From Hyphomicrobiaceae bacterium (GTDB taxonomy: Bacteria; Pseudomonadota; Alphaproteobacteria; Rhizobiales; Hyphomicrobiaceae), in the NCBI GenBank assembly GCA_022844225.1, contig JALHMC010000027.1, positions 1-57,862 on the forward strand: DNA of 57,862 nt, given 5' to 3'. The notes below the pieces were generated by a model. That model was given only the letters and a program-made list of their open reading frames with translations, was not told where the DNA came from and ran no database searches. Below are positions 1 to 8,424 of this stretch, piece after piece. Each line of letters opens with the position of its first letter. The stretch's first letter is position 1. Made by a program: the position numbers and the translations under genes.

Positions 1-411
1 CTGGGGGATTCGTTGAGATAGCGGATCTAGCGCACGCCCCTCCGCTGCGTCCCCGGCCACAACAAGCGCTCTTGCGCGATTGGCGGGCCGGGATCTTAAC
101 CCGTCTCGGGAAGCAAGGGGACACCCACCAATCGAGTGACTCCAGCCGGCGCATGCCCCGACCCGAGTCGACGTCTGCTCGTGCAGATCTGGATAACCGC
201 GTGACTGCTTTGCTCGACGATCAATCCGCACGACGCGCCGATCACTACGCCGGCGATACGTGACCTAAGCGAACATGCGCTAGAGATCGAAAATAGTGCT
301 GGAGGAGAGAGATTTGTTTGAATTCTCTCATCGCCGAAGGCGATCAGGGAGCAACGTGACCCGGCGCAAGCGCCGCCCTCGCGGAGCCGCCGCGCGGCAT
401 GAGCGAAAAAA
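1..411. other. No gene recognised; region downstream of the tRNA gene
   Basis: I find no convincing coding sequence here. The one open frame (72-263) needs a TTG start, has no clear ribosome binding site and resembles no family I know. A short perfect hairpin, ATCGCC-gaa-GGCGAT, lies at 331-345. A run of six T residues on the minus strand directly follows the tRNA CCA end (406-411) and may help end the tRNA transcript. Confidence 0.5.
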
Positions 412-739
412 TGGTGCTGCCAGTGAGGATTGAACTCACGACCTCTCCCTTCGTCACACCGGCATTTTCATGCCCGCCTTGCCGCTCGATGCGGCCAAAG
501 CGTTCGTGCGCTGGACCATCCCTTCATCGTGGGACGCCACCGGCGAGTGCGGTTCGCGTCCGTTAGATGCCGCCCGTCTGGCCTCTACACCTTCCCGACC
601 GAGTTCGATCGGGTTTGGCTCGGGATTGCCGTCAGCCGAGCTGGACGGTTTCCCCGAATTTGAGCGGTTTTCATCCGTCCGTTTCCGGGCGGAGAGGCAA
701 ATCTACCAAGGGAGTGCTCTACCACTGAGCTACGGCAGC
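412..739 (-). tRNA. tRNA-Thr(GGU), split by a group I intron
   Basis: The two halves, 739-705 (5' exon) and 451-412 (3' exon), join into a complete 75-nt tRNA with an encoded CCA. The acceptor stem GCTGCCG pairs with TGGCAGC (last pair G-U). The D stem is GCTC/GAGC, the anticodon stem CTCCC/GGGAG with loop TTGGTAA (anticodon GGU), and the T arm GTGAG-TTCAATC-CTCAC. The discriminator base is A (415). GGU reads ACC and ACU threonine codons. ACC is abundant in a GC-rich genome, so the tRNA is probably essential. The halves are separated by 253 nt inserted directly after the third anticodon base (705), so a standard tRNA search without intron handling could miss the gene. The exons are intact, so this is not a pseudogene. 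Confidence 0.93.
452..704 (-). ncRNA. Group I self-splicing intron in tRNA-Thr(GGU)
   Basis: This 253-nt insert reads on the minus strand with the tRNA. It carries the conserved core elements in order: P (647-661, AAATTCGGGGAAACC), Q (615-628, CAATCCCGAGCCAA), R (about 577-591) and S (513-525, GAAGGGATGGTCC). Pairings are P1 exon GGT with intron GCC (705-707/696-698, U-G at the splice site), P3 662-667/570-575, P4 654-658/619-623, P5 stem 644-648/629-633, P6a 609-613/594-598, P7 580-583/514-517 (GGCC/GGUC) and P8 556-561/532-537. The intron ends in G (452), as expected of the terminal guanosine. Size and the 3-bp P1 resemble the small IC3-type introns of cyanobacterial tRNA-Leu(UAA) and Agrobacterium tRNA-Arg(CCU). 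There is no homing endonuclease ORF. Subgroup and self-splicing are inferred. Confidence 0.9.
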
Positions 740-919
740 AGCTCGCCTCGTCCATCATCGAAGAGCCTACCGCTCACCTGACGACATCGAAGGTCGCGGT
801 TAACTGCCATACGCCCCGGATCATGGCAAGCGCGTTCTCGCGAGTTTGTTTTTTGTTCTTGTTATGTTTCGATTGCTGGGCTAACTTGCGGTCATGTCGC
901 CGAGCCGAGAGGTGTCCGC

Positions 920-2029
920 ATGTCGAGCTTCGAAGCCTCACCCAACGACGCCCATCAATCGCACATCTCCGTGGAACGCCGCCGTGGTAGAGGCGCCAGA
1001 TCCAATGCATCGGGGCGTTTCGAACGGCAGAGTCGCGCCGAGTTCGACGATGGCTGGGAATCGCTTGCCGAGTTGGGACCTTGGCAAACCGAGGTGCGCA
1101 CCGAAGTTGCAAAAAGCATCATATCGACCAACGACAGTCCCGACCTGTCGTTCGATCGTTCGATAAATCCGTATCGAGGCTGCGAGCACGGTTGTATCTA
1201 TTGTTACGCCCGGCCGACCCATTGCTATCTCGGTCATTCCGCCGGTCTCGATTTCGAGACGCGTATCTATGCCAAGACGAACGCCGCCGACCTTCTCGAA
1301 GCCGAGCTGGCAAGCCCCTCTTACGCGCCTCGCACGATAGCTCTGGGTGCAGTGACCGATCCCTACCAGCCCGTCGAGCGCCAGTTGAGGGTCACGCGAT
1401 CGATCCTCGAGGTGCTCGATCGCACGTCGCATCCGGTCGGCATCGTCACCAAATCGGCCGGTGTACTGCGTGATCTCGATATTCTCTCCCGCATGGCAGA
1501 GCGGCGGCTGGTCAAGGTCGCGATTTCAGTCACCACCTTGGATCGTGAGCTGGCCCGCAGCATGGAGCCGAGAGCGGCCACGCCGCCTCGGCGCATCGAG
1601 GCCATCCGCCGCCTCACCGAGGCCGGCGTTCCGGTGACGGTGATGATGGCCCCCGTCATTCCGGCTCTCAACGACAGTGAGATCGAGGCCGTTCTCGAAG
1701 CGGCGGCGGAGGCCGGCGCGAAGCAGGCTGGCTATGTTCTCCTGCGTCTGCCGCTCGAACTCAAATCTCTCTTCCGGGAGTGGCTCGAGACGGATCATCC
1801 AGGCCGTGCTAGCCGCGTCATCTCTCTTCTGAGGTCGATGCACGGTGGTCGGGACTACGTCGCGGCTTTCGGCCACCGTCAGCGAGGCAGTGGACCTTAC
1901 GCCGATCAGATCGCCGGCCGCTTTCGTCTGACTATGCAGCGCCTAGGGCTAGATCGACGGAGCGCAGGACTACGCACGGATCTTTTCAAGCGCCCGGTGG
2001 GACCCGGTGGGCAATTCGACCTTCTCTAG
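920..2029 (+). CDS. PA0069 family radical SAM protein
   Basis: A 369-residue radical S-adenosylmethionine protein of the SplB-like group (COG1533). The cluster motif CEHGCIYC (Cys88, Cys92, Cys95) should hold the [4Fe-4S] cluster that cleaves SAM, and it lies in the family context NPYRGCEHGCIYCYARPTH. The N-terminal GRGARSN stretch is typical of PA0069 proteins. The rest fits a partial TIM barrel, and the C-terminal tail ends in a Gly-rich segment. An AGAGG ribosome binding site lies 8 nt before the ATG. The gene is divergent from the split tRNA and monocistronic. The substrate is unknown; relation to spore photoproduct lyase does not prove DNA repair. Confidence 0.9.
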   Translation: MSSFEASPNDAHQSHISVERRRGRGARSNASGRFERQSRAEFDDGWESLAELGPWQTEVRTEVAKSIISTNDSPDLSFDRSINPYRGCEHGCIYCYARPTHCYLGHSAGLDFETRIYAKTNAADLLEAELASPSYAPRTIALGAVTDPYQPVERQLRVTRSILEVLDRTSHPVGIVTKSAGVLRDLDILSRMAERRLVKVAISVTTLDRELARSMEPRAATPPRRIEAIRRLTEAGVPVTVMMAPVIPALNDSEIEAVLEAAAEAGAKQAGYVLLRLPLELKSLFREWLETDHPGRASRVISLLRSMHGGRDYVAAFGHRQRGSGPYADQIAGRFRLTMQRLGLDRRSAGLRTDLFKRPVGPGGQFDLL

Positions 2030-2176
2030 GCCTCCGAGCATTAGCGCGTCGCGCGGGTAACACGTCCGATCGAATGTCCGCTGGCGACATCACAGAGCCT
2101 TTGCAGACATCTCGCACTGCCCGATGGTGCCCCCGATTGACGAGTTGGGGCTCGGGTAAAGCGAGGGGCTCGCGTG

Positions 2177-2932
2177 ATGAATGTGTGGAGAGTCTGCAGG
2201 ACCATCGTCTGCACGACCTTGGTCGGACTAGGTATGAGCGTATGCGTGCTGCGAGCGCCGTCGGCCATGGCCGAAGAGCCGTCAAAAAGTGCAACAGCAG
2301 GTCGCCTGCTATGCGTGCATGGTGTTTCTGGAAACGCCCTCAATGTTCGCTCTGGCCCGGGTTTGGACAAACCGATCGTGGCTACTTTGCGCCGCGATGA
2401 TTGTGGTCTGAGCCAGGCCGGCCGTTGCGAATCCGGCTGGTGCGAGATGGCGCGGGGCGATGTCCGGGGCTGGATCGACACCCGCTATATTGGCGTCTAC
2501 GAAGCGACGGAACGAAGCAACGAGAAGTCCGCACGCGCCACGCCGCAGCGCGTCGCAGCTCGCAAGAGACCAAAGCGCCGATCACTCGCTGCGTCCGCGC
2601 CTGCGACGCGAAGGATGGCGACGCGCCCGTTTATCCGGGAGCCGGTCCCACATCGCGGCTACGGGTTATTTGGCGGCCTGTTTCGGTTGGCAGTGGGGCC
2701 CGCCTTCCCGATCACTCCTCTGACGCGCAGCGGCGACGAGGCGTGCGTCGTCGGCGTCACGGCGTGGGATACGCTGCGCATCCGCAGCGGCCCGGGGGTA
2801 GGTCATGCACCGATCGGCGCGATTCCAAGCGACGCCTGCCGCGTCCGTGAACTGGGCGACTGCGAGGGCTCGTGGTGCCGCGTGGCTTGGCGCGATCAGG
2901 TCGGCTGGGTCAACACGCTCTATTTACGGTAA
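2177..2932 (+). CDS. Secreted protein with two bacterial SH3 domains
   Basis: A 251-residue exported protein. Residues 1 to about 32 form a signal peptide ending near APSAMAEE. Two SH3b domains follow, at about 45-108 and 188-251. Each has the LNVRSGPG/LRIRSGPG signature, a paired-cysteine pattern and a closing GW(I/V)(D/N)T element. A basic Arg/Ala-rich linker joins them. Such domains usually bind cell wall or other periplasmic ligands; no catalytic domain is visible. The start is ATG 2177, 8 nt after GAGGGG; an in-frame GTG lies one codon upstream. The ligand is unknown. Confidence 0.82.
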   Translation: MNVWRVCRTIVCTTLVGLGMSVCVLRAPSAMAEEPSKSATAGRLLCVHGVSGNALNVRSGPGLDKPIVATLRRDDCGLSQAGRCESGWCEMARGDVRGWIDTRYIGVYEATERSNEKSARATPQRVAARKRPKRRSLAASAPATRRMATRPFIREPVPHRGYGLFGGLFRLAVGPAFPITPLTRSGDEACVVGVTAWDTLRIRSGPGVGHAPIGAIPSDACRVRELGDCEGSWCRVAWRDQVGWVNTLYLR

Positions 2933-3180
2933 AGCGGCGAGGCGCGCGAGCCATAGCGCATCGGTTCGTCGCCGAAGTTGGCGGTGAACGGGGCGTGCGT
3001 CTCGGATCGGACACGCCAGGGCCTCAAATCTGCCAAATCCGCACTCGACCTTCGCATCTGGCGAGGTCGCGTGGAGAGACCTTCGTGCTGGGGGCAGCAT
3101 TGATCGTGAGAACGGGGGACGCGCTTTTGGCGCGACAAGCCTGCATTGCCTTTGAGTCAGAATGCGACCGTGTCGGGTTA

Positions 3181-4644
3181 ATGCCCTGCATGGCTCGCCC
3201 GCGACCGATCATGCGGTTTGCTTCGGGCACGCTTCTAGGGGCGCTCGCGGCAACGGGCGCCGTTATGGGGCCAGCCTCTGGCGCTCCTGGCGAGGCAGTC
3301 TCCATGGCCTATGCGTGTCGGGTCTCGTCCAGCCACGTCATTCTGGAGAGTTCCGCCGAGCGGACCTATCGCATCCTCGGCAAGCGCGACTCGCAAACCT
3401 TGCGTGTCTGCAGTGGCCCGTCCGCTTCGACCTGCCGGACGCTCGAGATTCATCGCTTTGCCTTGGAATGCGACGGCAACGTTGTGCAGTGGATCGACGC
3501 CGCGGCGGCCGCAGTCCGCGGCCAGCCATGGCGCGCAACGCTCAGCGACGGCCGGATGACGCTGCACTATTGGCCGGAAGGTCCCGCCAAAGATCGTCGG
3601 CTGCCATTGACGCTGCCTGAAGGTTTTGCGCCGGCCCCGGCCGCAGGGTGGCGCTTCGACACAGTGGGGGCAGCCTCGAGTGAGGCGCCAGTCGCCGCGC
3701 CACGACCGACGCTTTCCGTGCCGGCGACGTCGCCGGCTCAGGCTACGGAGCCGGTCCCCCCCACCGCCGCGCCCTTCAAGCAGCCCATGGGTCAAGGTTG
3801 GTCGGCAACCGTCGTCGTGGGGTTGGAGACCGAGGCAAATCCGTGGTGGAGTCCGTTTGCCTTCGGCACCGGGCAGCATGCGTGGCTTGCCCTGATCGGC
3901 TTGGTGGCGCTGTTGCTGTCGGCGACGGCGGTCGCCGCGCGCCAGCACGTCGGCGTGCGCCTTCCGTTCGGCCTCGCCTCGCGCGCGGGCGGCCTTCCCG
4001 ATGCATATGGCATCGCCGCTTCAGCACCATCTGCAACCGAGCCTGTCCCGCCGCCGCCTCTGCCTCGTGCAGGACTTTCGGCCGAGGCCGCGGATCATGT
4101 CAGCGAGCTCGCCTCGGTGCTCGCTTCCGTCCCGGCGCCGCGCGTCCCGTCGGAATGGGATGCCGTGATCGAGATGCAAACGACAGCCGAGGCTCTGTTG
4201 GAGCTTGTGCGGCAAATGATTGCCGACCACGTCCCGGACGGCGCCCTTCGCGACGTTTTGATCGCCGACATCGATGCCATTTCGCAACGCCTCGACGGCT
4301 CGGAATTGGCTGCCGCGCTCGATCAGGGTCGCCTTGATCTCGTGCACCCCATCTACGCCCACGCCATCCTTGATCTCGAACGCGTCCGCACCTTGGCCCG
4401 CATTGAGCATCAGCGTGCGATCGAGACTATCGGCGAGCCTGAGAGGACCCCCGAGACGGTGGACGAGGCGTGCGCATTTCTCGGCATCAATCCTCGCGCG
4501 GCCCCGGCCGTGGTCAAGAAAGTCGTCGACGCGCTCCGGCAGAACTGGCATCCGGATCTCGCGGAAGATGAGCTCGATCGCCGTATCCGCGAGGAGCGCA
4601 TCAAGCGCATCAACGCAGCGTGGGACCTTATTCGCGCCGGTTGA
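3181..4644 (+). CDS. Membrane-anchored protein with C-terminal J-like domain
   Basis: About 487 residues from the 3181 ATG; in-frame ATGs at 3190 and 3211 are also possible, and 3211 gives the cleanest signal-like N-terminus. The predicted order is an N-terminal export segment, a Cys-containing domain of about 190 residues, a transmembrane helix near 233-255 (LALIGLVALLLSATAVA), and a cytoplasmic part with a degenerate J domain at the end. That domain has the HPD triad near residues 457-459 (NWHPDLAEDELDRR) followed by INAAWDLI. J domains stimulate DnaK, so this may recruit DnaK to the membrane. Such proteins occur in Hyphomicrobiales without assigned roles. The next gene starts 89 nt downstream. 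Confidence 0.72.
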   Translation: MPCMARPRPIMRFASGTLLGALAATGAVMGPASGAPGEAVSMAYACRVSSSHVILESSAERTYRILGKRDSQTLRVCSGPSASTCRTLEIHRFALECDGNVVQWIDAAAAAVRGQPWRATLSDGRMTLHYWPEGPAKDRRLPLTLPEGFAPAPAAGWRFDTVGAASSEAPVAAPRPTLSVPATSPAQATEPVPPTAAPFKQPMGQGWSATVVVGLETEANPWWSPFAFGTGQHAWLALIGLVALLLSATAVAARQHVGVRLPFGLASRAGGLPDAYGIAASAPSATEPVPPPPLPRAGLSAEAADHVSELASVLASVPAPRVPSEWDAVIEMQTTAEALLELVRQMIADHVPDGALRDVLIADIDAISQRLDGSELAAALDQGRLDLVHPIYAHAILDLERVRTLARIEHQRAIETIGEPERTPETVDEACAFLGINPRAAPAVVKKVVDALRQNWHPDLAEDELDRRIREERIKRINAAWDLIRAG

Positions 4645-4733
4645 TTGCCCCGCTCTATTCCAGCGTGTTTTCATCGACGCCCGCAGCTACAATGGTCGCG
4701 CGCCGTCATCATCACGATTGGAAGGGGGAACGC

Positions 4734-5315
4734 GTGCTGCTCTTGCTCTTGGGCCTTGTCATCTTCATCGGCATCCATATCGTGCCGACCGCAACGGATT
4801 TTCGCCGGGAGATCGTCGCCCGATTCGGTGAGGGGCCCTACAAGGGCGTGTTCTCGATCGTCTCCCTCATCGGCTTTGCGTTGATCGTCTACGGCTATCA
4901 CAAGGTCCAATTGAACCCGGGCAAGAACCCCCAGCTCTGGCATCCGCCCGCGTGGGGACGGCATGCCACGTTGGCATTGATGTTGCCCGTTTTTCCGCTA
5001 TTGATTGCGACTTATCTGCCGGGCCGCATCGCAGCTTTGATCCGTCACCCGATGATCACAGCGGTCAAGTTCTGGGCGCTGGCGCACCTCTTCGTGCGCG
5101 GAGATCTCGCGTCTCTGCTGCTGTTTCTCGGGCTGCTTGCGTGGGCCGTATATGACCGGATCACCTTGAAGCGTCGCGAGGCGGCCGGCTCCGTGAAAGT
5201 CAAGTCCGGCTCCGTGGTCAACGACGTCATCGCGATCGTCGGCGGAGTGGTTCTCTACGCCGCATTTGCGAAATGGGGCCACCCGGCTTTGATCGGCGTG
5301 AGCGTCATCCCTTAA
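4734..5315 (+). CDS. NnrU family membrane protein
   Basis: A 193-residue integral membrane protein with about five to six hydrophobic helices. The start is a GTG at 4734, 5 nt after a strong GAAGGGGG ribosome binding site, and it matches the family beginning (VLLLLLGLVIFIGIH). An upstream in-frame ATG at 4692 lacks a ribosome binding site and would add an unrelated tail. The HxHP-type motifs (WHPPAWGRH, RHPM) are typical of NnrU, a family linked to nitrite and nitric oxide metabolism or tetrapyrrole chemistry in proteobacteria. No denitrification genes lie nearby, so the biochemical role remains open. Confidence 0.85.
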   Translation: MLLLLLGLVIFIGIHIVPTATDFRREIVARFGEGPYKGVFSIVSLIGFALIVYGYHKVQLNPGKNPQLWHPPAWGRHATLALMLPVFPLLIATYLPGRIAALIRHPMITAVKFWALAHLFVRGDLASLLLFLGLLAWAVYDRITLKRREAAGSVKVKSGSVVNDVIAIVGGVVLYAAFAKWGHPALIGVSVIP

Positions 5316-5490
5316 ACCCGGCTACCACGTTTCCGCCCGAAAGAAGCTGCACCGTCGATCGATGCCGCGTCCGAGCGATCGGGCCGGCCGTCCCGCTTTC
5401 GTTCGCGTGGTCGCCGCGTTATAGGTCGCACTCTGCATCACTGTTGCCGCCGCGAGACGAGCCGGCCCGCCTGAGGAGACGCACGCGACG

Positions 5491-6243
5491 ATGGTCGACC
5501 GTAACGACAGCTTCCTGCGCGAGGTGAATGAAGAGATCCGCCGCGAGCGACTGACGAAGCTATGGGAGCGCTTCGGCACAGTTATCATCGCCAGCGTGGT
5601 GCTGCTCATTGGCGGTGTGGCCGCATACAAATGGAACGAGGCCCGGCAAATCGCGGCGGAGCAGCGCACCGGCGCCAGGTTCGAGGAGGCGTCCCGCCTT
5701 GCCACCGAGCGGAAGACGGACGAGGCCATGGCAGCCTTCGCGGCGATCGCCAAGGACGGGCCGGCCGGTTACGGCGCACTGGCGCGGGTGCGCATCGCCG
5801 GCGAGCACGCCAAGGCCGGACGCACGGCCGAAGCACTGTCCGCTTACGAGGCTTTGTCGGTCGACAGCGCCGCTGATGAGCTGTTGCGTGATTTCGCCGC
5901 GCTGCAAGCTGCGGTGTTGAGATTGGATCAAGCCGACTGGACGGAGATGAAGAATCGCTTGACACCACTTGTTGGCGATCAGCGGGCTTGGCGCGCTCAG
6001 GCACGCGAAATCTTGGGGCTTGCCGCGCTGAAGGCGGGGCAGTCCGAAGAGGCGACGAAGCTCTTCGAGCAGATCCTCGGCGATCGTGCAACGACGGGTG
6101 GTTTGAGCCGCAGAGCGCAGGAAATGTTGGCCGTGCTGACGGATCGAGCCGCTGCAAAGGGCGCGGTGCCGGGTCCGGCACCGGCGGCACCGGCGGCACC
6201 GGACGCGAAGGGCAAGAACGGGGAGCCCGCCGCGAAGAACTAG
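5491..6243 (+). CDS. Membrane-anchored TPR protein (YfgM/TPR_21-like)
   Basis: A 250-residue protein with a short cytoplasmic N-terminus rich in charged residues, one transmembrane helix at about residues 29-48 (TVIIASVVLLIGGVAAY) and a periplasmic helical-repeat domain, ending in an Ala/Pro/Lys-rich tail. This architecture is that of YfgM-like ancillary SecYEG/chaperone-network proteins. The gene lies only 8 nt upstream of bamB, the order found in many alphaproteobacteria, so the two are probably cotranscribed. It likely assists secretion or outer-membrane protein assembly. Confidence 0.82.
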   Translation: MVDRNDSFLREVNEEIRRERLTKLWERFGTVIIASVVLLIGGVAAYKWNEARQIAAEQRTGARFEEASRLATERKTDEAMAAFAAIAKDGPAGYGALARVRIAGEHAKAGRTAEALSAYEALSVDSAADELLRDFAALQAAVLRLDQADWTEMKNRLTPLVGDQRAWRAQAREILGLAALKAGQSEEATKLFEQILGDRATTGGLSRRAQEMLAVLTDRAAAKGAVPGPAPAAPAAPDAKGKNGEPAAKN

Positions 6244-6251
6244 GGGACGGA

Positions 6252-7631
6252 ATGGGGATCGGTCCAATGCAGTCTGGTGAAGCGATGACGAGACGGCTTG
6301 GGGTTTATCCCGGCCGGCTCGTGCTGGGCTGTGCCGTAGTGTCAGCGCTGCTTCTCGCCGGATGCGCGGGTGGCGAGCCGCAAATCCCTAAGCTATCGGA
6401 CCTCAATCCCTTTGCCGAGAAGGAGGTTCCTCTCCCAGGCAAGCGGATCCCTGTCAGCCTCACAGAAGGTCGCGCTGGCCTCGACGTTGCGCCTGCCGAG
6501 CGCCCGATCGTGCTCCCGCCGGCTCAATCGAATGAGACATGGACGCAACCCGGAGGCACGCCGCACAACGCGTCGGGACACGTAGCCATCGGCGCCACAC
6601 TGCGCCAGATCTGGACGGCTGATGCCGGCACCGGCTCGAGCGCATACGGCAAGCTGACGGCGAGCCCGATCGTGGCCGACGGTCGCATCTACGTCCTTGA
6701 TACGCGGGGGCGAGTTACTGCATTTTCGCAGGGTGGAGGCGTGGCGTGGCGAGCTTCCATTACCCCGGCCAACGAGAAGGACTACAAAGGGTATGGAGGC
6801 GGTTTGGCAGCGGATGGCGGCCGTATATTCGCCGCAACCGGCTTTGGCTTCGTCGTCGCTCTCGATGGACAGAACGGCAAGAAGCTCTGGGAAAAGAACC
6901 TCTCGTCTCCGATCCGCTCTTCTCCGACGACTTCGGGTGGTCGGATCTTCGTTGTCTCTGCCGACGGCATGGCGAGAGCTCTGGCGGCCGCCGATGGAAC
7001 TGAGCTTTGGGCGCATCAAGGCTTGATCGAGAAGGCCGCGCTCCTGACAAATGCCAGCCCTGCCGTGGCTGGCGACATCGTCGTCATGCCATACCCGTCC
7101 GGCGAGGTGGTAGCGCTTCGCATAGCCGACGGCCAGCCAGCCTGGACGGAGTCGCTTGCGCGAACCCGCGTCGCATCTTCGCTAGGGTCTATGACCGATG
7201 CTGCCCGCCCGGTAGTCGACGCCGGAGCGGTATTCGCAGTCGGGCATTCGGGCCGCATGGTAGCGACGACGCTGCGGGATGGGCAACGCCTCTGGTCCCT
7301 GACCGTGCCCGGCATCCAGGCTCCCGCCATTGCCGGCGACACCCTGTTCGTCGTCGATACAGGCGGGCAGCTCATGGCCATCACCCGTGCCGACGGAAAG
7401 GTGCTCTGGACGACACGCCTGCCCGGCACCAGCACGTGGTCAGGTCCCGTCCTCGCGGGCAACCGCCTCTGGCTCACGTCGAACAAGGGACAACTCGTCG
7501 GCGCTGACGCAGCGACTGGCAAGGTAAGCGCACAGCACACGATCGGCGGCCCGAGTTATATCGCCCCGATTGTTGCCGGCGGCAGGCTCTTCGTGTTGAC
7601 CGACGCCGCCAAGCTCATTGCGTTCCAGTAA
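6252..7631 (+). CDS. bamB: Outer membrane protein assembly factor BamB
   Basis: A 459-residue lipoprotein. The signal peptide ends in the lipobox LLAGC (Cys38 from the 6252 ATG), and repeated PQQ-type blades (for example DGRIYVLDTRGRVTAF, DGQNGKKLWEKNL, ADGTELWAHQGL, ADGKVLWTTRLPG) form the eight-bladed beta-propeller that binds BamA at the outer membrane. The 6252 start is preceded by AGGGG with 5-nt spacing; ATGs at 6267 and 6285 are possible. It follows the TPR gene closely. The GTPase gene der, often next in alphaproteobacteria, is absent here; the next gene is a small opposite-strand ORF. Confidence 0.92.
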   Translation: MGIGPMQSGEAMTRRLGVYPGRLVLGCAVVSALLLAGCAGGEPQIPKLSDLNPFAEKEVPLPGKRIPVSLTEGRAGLDVAPAERPIVLPPAQSNETWTQPGGTPHNASGHVAIGATLRQIWTADAGTGSSAYGKLTASPIVADGRIYVLDTRGRVTAFSQGGGVAWRASITPANEKDYKGYGGGLAADGGRIFAATGFGFVVALDGQNGKKLWEKNLSSPIRSSPTTSGGRIFVVSADGMARALAAADGTELWAHQGLIEKAALLTNASPAVAGDIVVMPYPSGEVVALRIADGQPAWTESLARTRVASSLGSMTDAARPVVDAGAVFAVGHSGRMVATTLRDGQRLWSLTVPGIQAPAIAGDTLFVVDTGGQLMAITRADGKVLWTTRLPGTSTWSGPVLAGNRLWLTSNKGQLVGADAATGKVSAQHTIGGPSYIAPIVAGGRLFVLTDAAKLIAFQ

Positions 7632-7700
7632 AAGTCTAACGAACATCACATGGATTGCGCCGCCGCCGGCGCGTTCCGACACGATGTCCCAGCCAGGCTG

Positions 7701-7784
7701 TCAGAGTGCCGCCGCTTGAACGGCGGCCGTAACCGCCAGCGGCAGAGCCGCACACAGTACGCCGACTGCGAAGACCATGCGCAT
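7701..7784 (-). CDS. Small hydrophobic peptide, 27 aa
   Basis: A 27-residue ORF beginning MRMVFAVGV and consisting almost wholly of one hydrophobic, signal-like segment that ends AVQAAAL. A good ribosome binding site (GAGGAGATCCGTC before the ATG) supports translation. It could be a tiny membrane protein, or a secreted peptide with nothing left after cleavage. I recognise no family. A promoter was not identified. Confidence 0.45.
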   Translation of the reverse strand: MRMVFAVGVLCAALPLAVTAAVQAAAL

Positions 7785-7923
7785 GACGGATCTCCTCATT
7801 TTTTGCACGAACGGAGCGAACGCCGCGATGTTCGGCACGCCACGTATGGCAGGAGATTTGGTGTCACCGCCAGCTGATGGAAGATGGCGCTCACTCACCC
7901 GTGAGGTGAGTTGACCACGGCCG

Positions 7924-8169
7924 TCACTCCGGCGACCACCGCACGAACCGAGGCCAGCCTGCGGTCAGCTCGACGACATTGCTGGCAGTATCGGCCGTCC
8001 GTGCGGGCTCGACCGTCGCGATCTCTTCCAATACCCGCCCGAGCGCCTCGTGGACCCTGGCCAATCGCTGGGAGCCGTGCATGTCGGCATGCATGTAGGC
8101 GAGCGTCTCGCGCACCGTATTCAAATCGATCCGGGGTTCTGCAGTAGGGCGAAGCCTGTGACCGACCAT
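7924..8169 (-). CDS. Hypothetical protein, 81 aa
   Basis: An 81-residue soluble protein starting MVGHRLRPTAEPR. The start is supported by GAGGAG 7 nt before the ATG; a longer upstream frame lacks such a site. The middle is helical (NTVRETLAYMHADMHGS and ARVHEALGRVLEEIA), and the end has several aromatic residues (GWPRFVRW). I do not recognise the family and no motif gives a function. It is separate from the bamB operon and divergent from the glycosyltransferase gene. Confidence 0.6.
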   Translation of the reverse strand: MVGHRLRPTAEPRIDLNTVRETLAYMHADMHGSQRLARVHEALGRVLEEIATVEPARTADTASNVVELTAGWPRFVRWSPE

Positions 8170-8424
8170 GGCCGAACTCCTCGACGTAATACGACTACTT
8201 AATGAACCGTTAAGGCCGCGGCCATTGCTACACACCCTACATCCGCGGTCAAGCAAATCTGAAGACGAACTGAATATTGTCTCAGAATGAAACACTGAGG
8301 GTCGCAGTATTATTCAGTCTTGCCGACGCTCTTTTTACGATTTGGGGGCATCGTCGCCGTGGGGGCAGGCATCGAGGGCGACACCATCTGGTGCCCGTGC
8401 TCCGCGTGCGAGTGGAGAATAAGC

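Noticed and set aside
412..739. Two separate tRNA pseudogene fragments
   Set aside because: The halves join without any lost or added base into a fully paired tRNA, and the insert carries the group I core. Independent fragments would not do that.
430..781. Plus-strand open frames inside the tRNA intron region that might be a homing endonuclease
   Set aside because: They run opposite to the intron and tRNA, show no LAGLIDADG, GIY-YIG or HNH motif, and are explained by high GC content.
5491..7631. Expected der gene after the TPR-bamB pair
   Set aside because: I looked for the Der GTPase motifs downstream of bamB and found none; the region has only small minus-strand ORFs.
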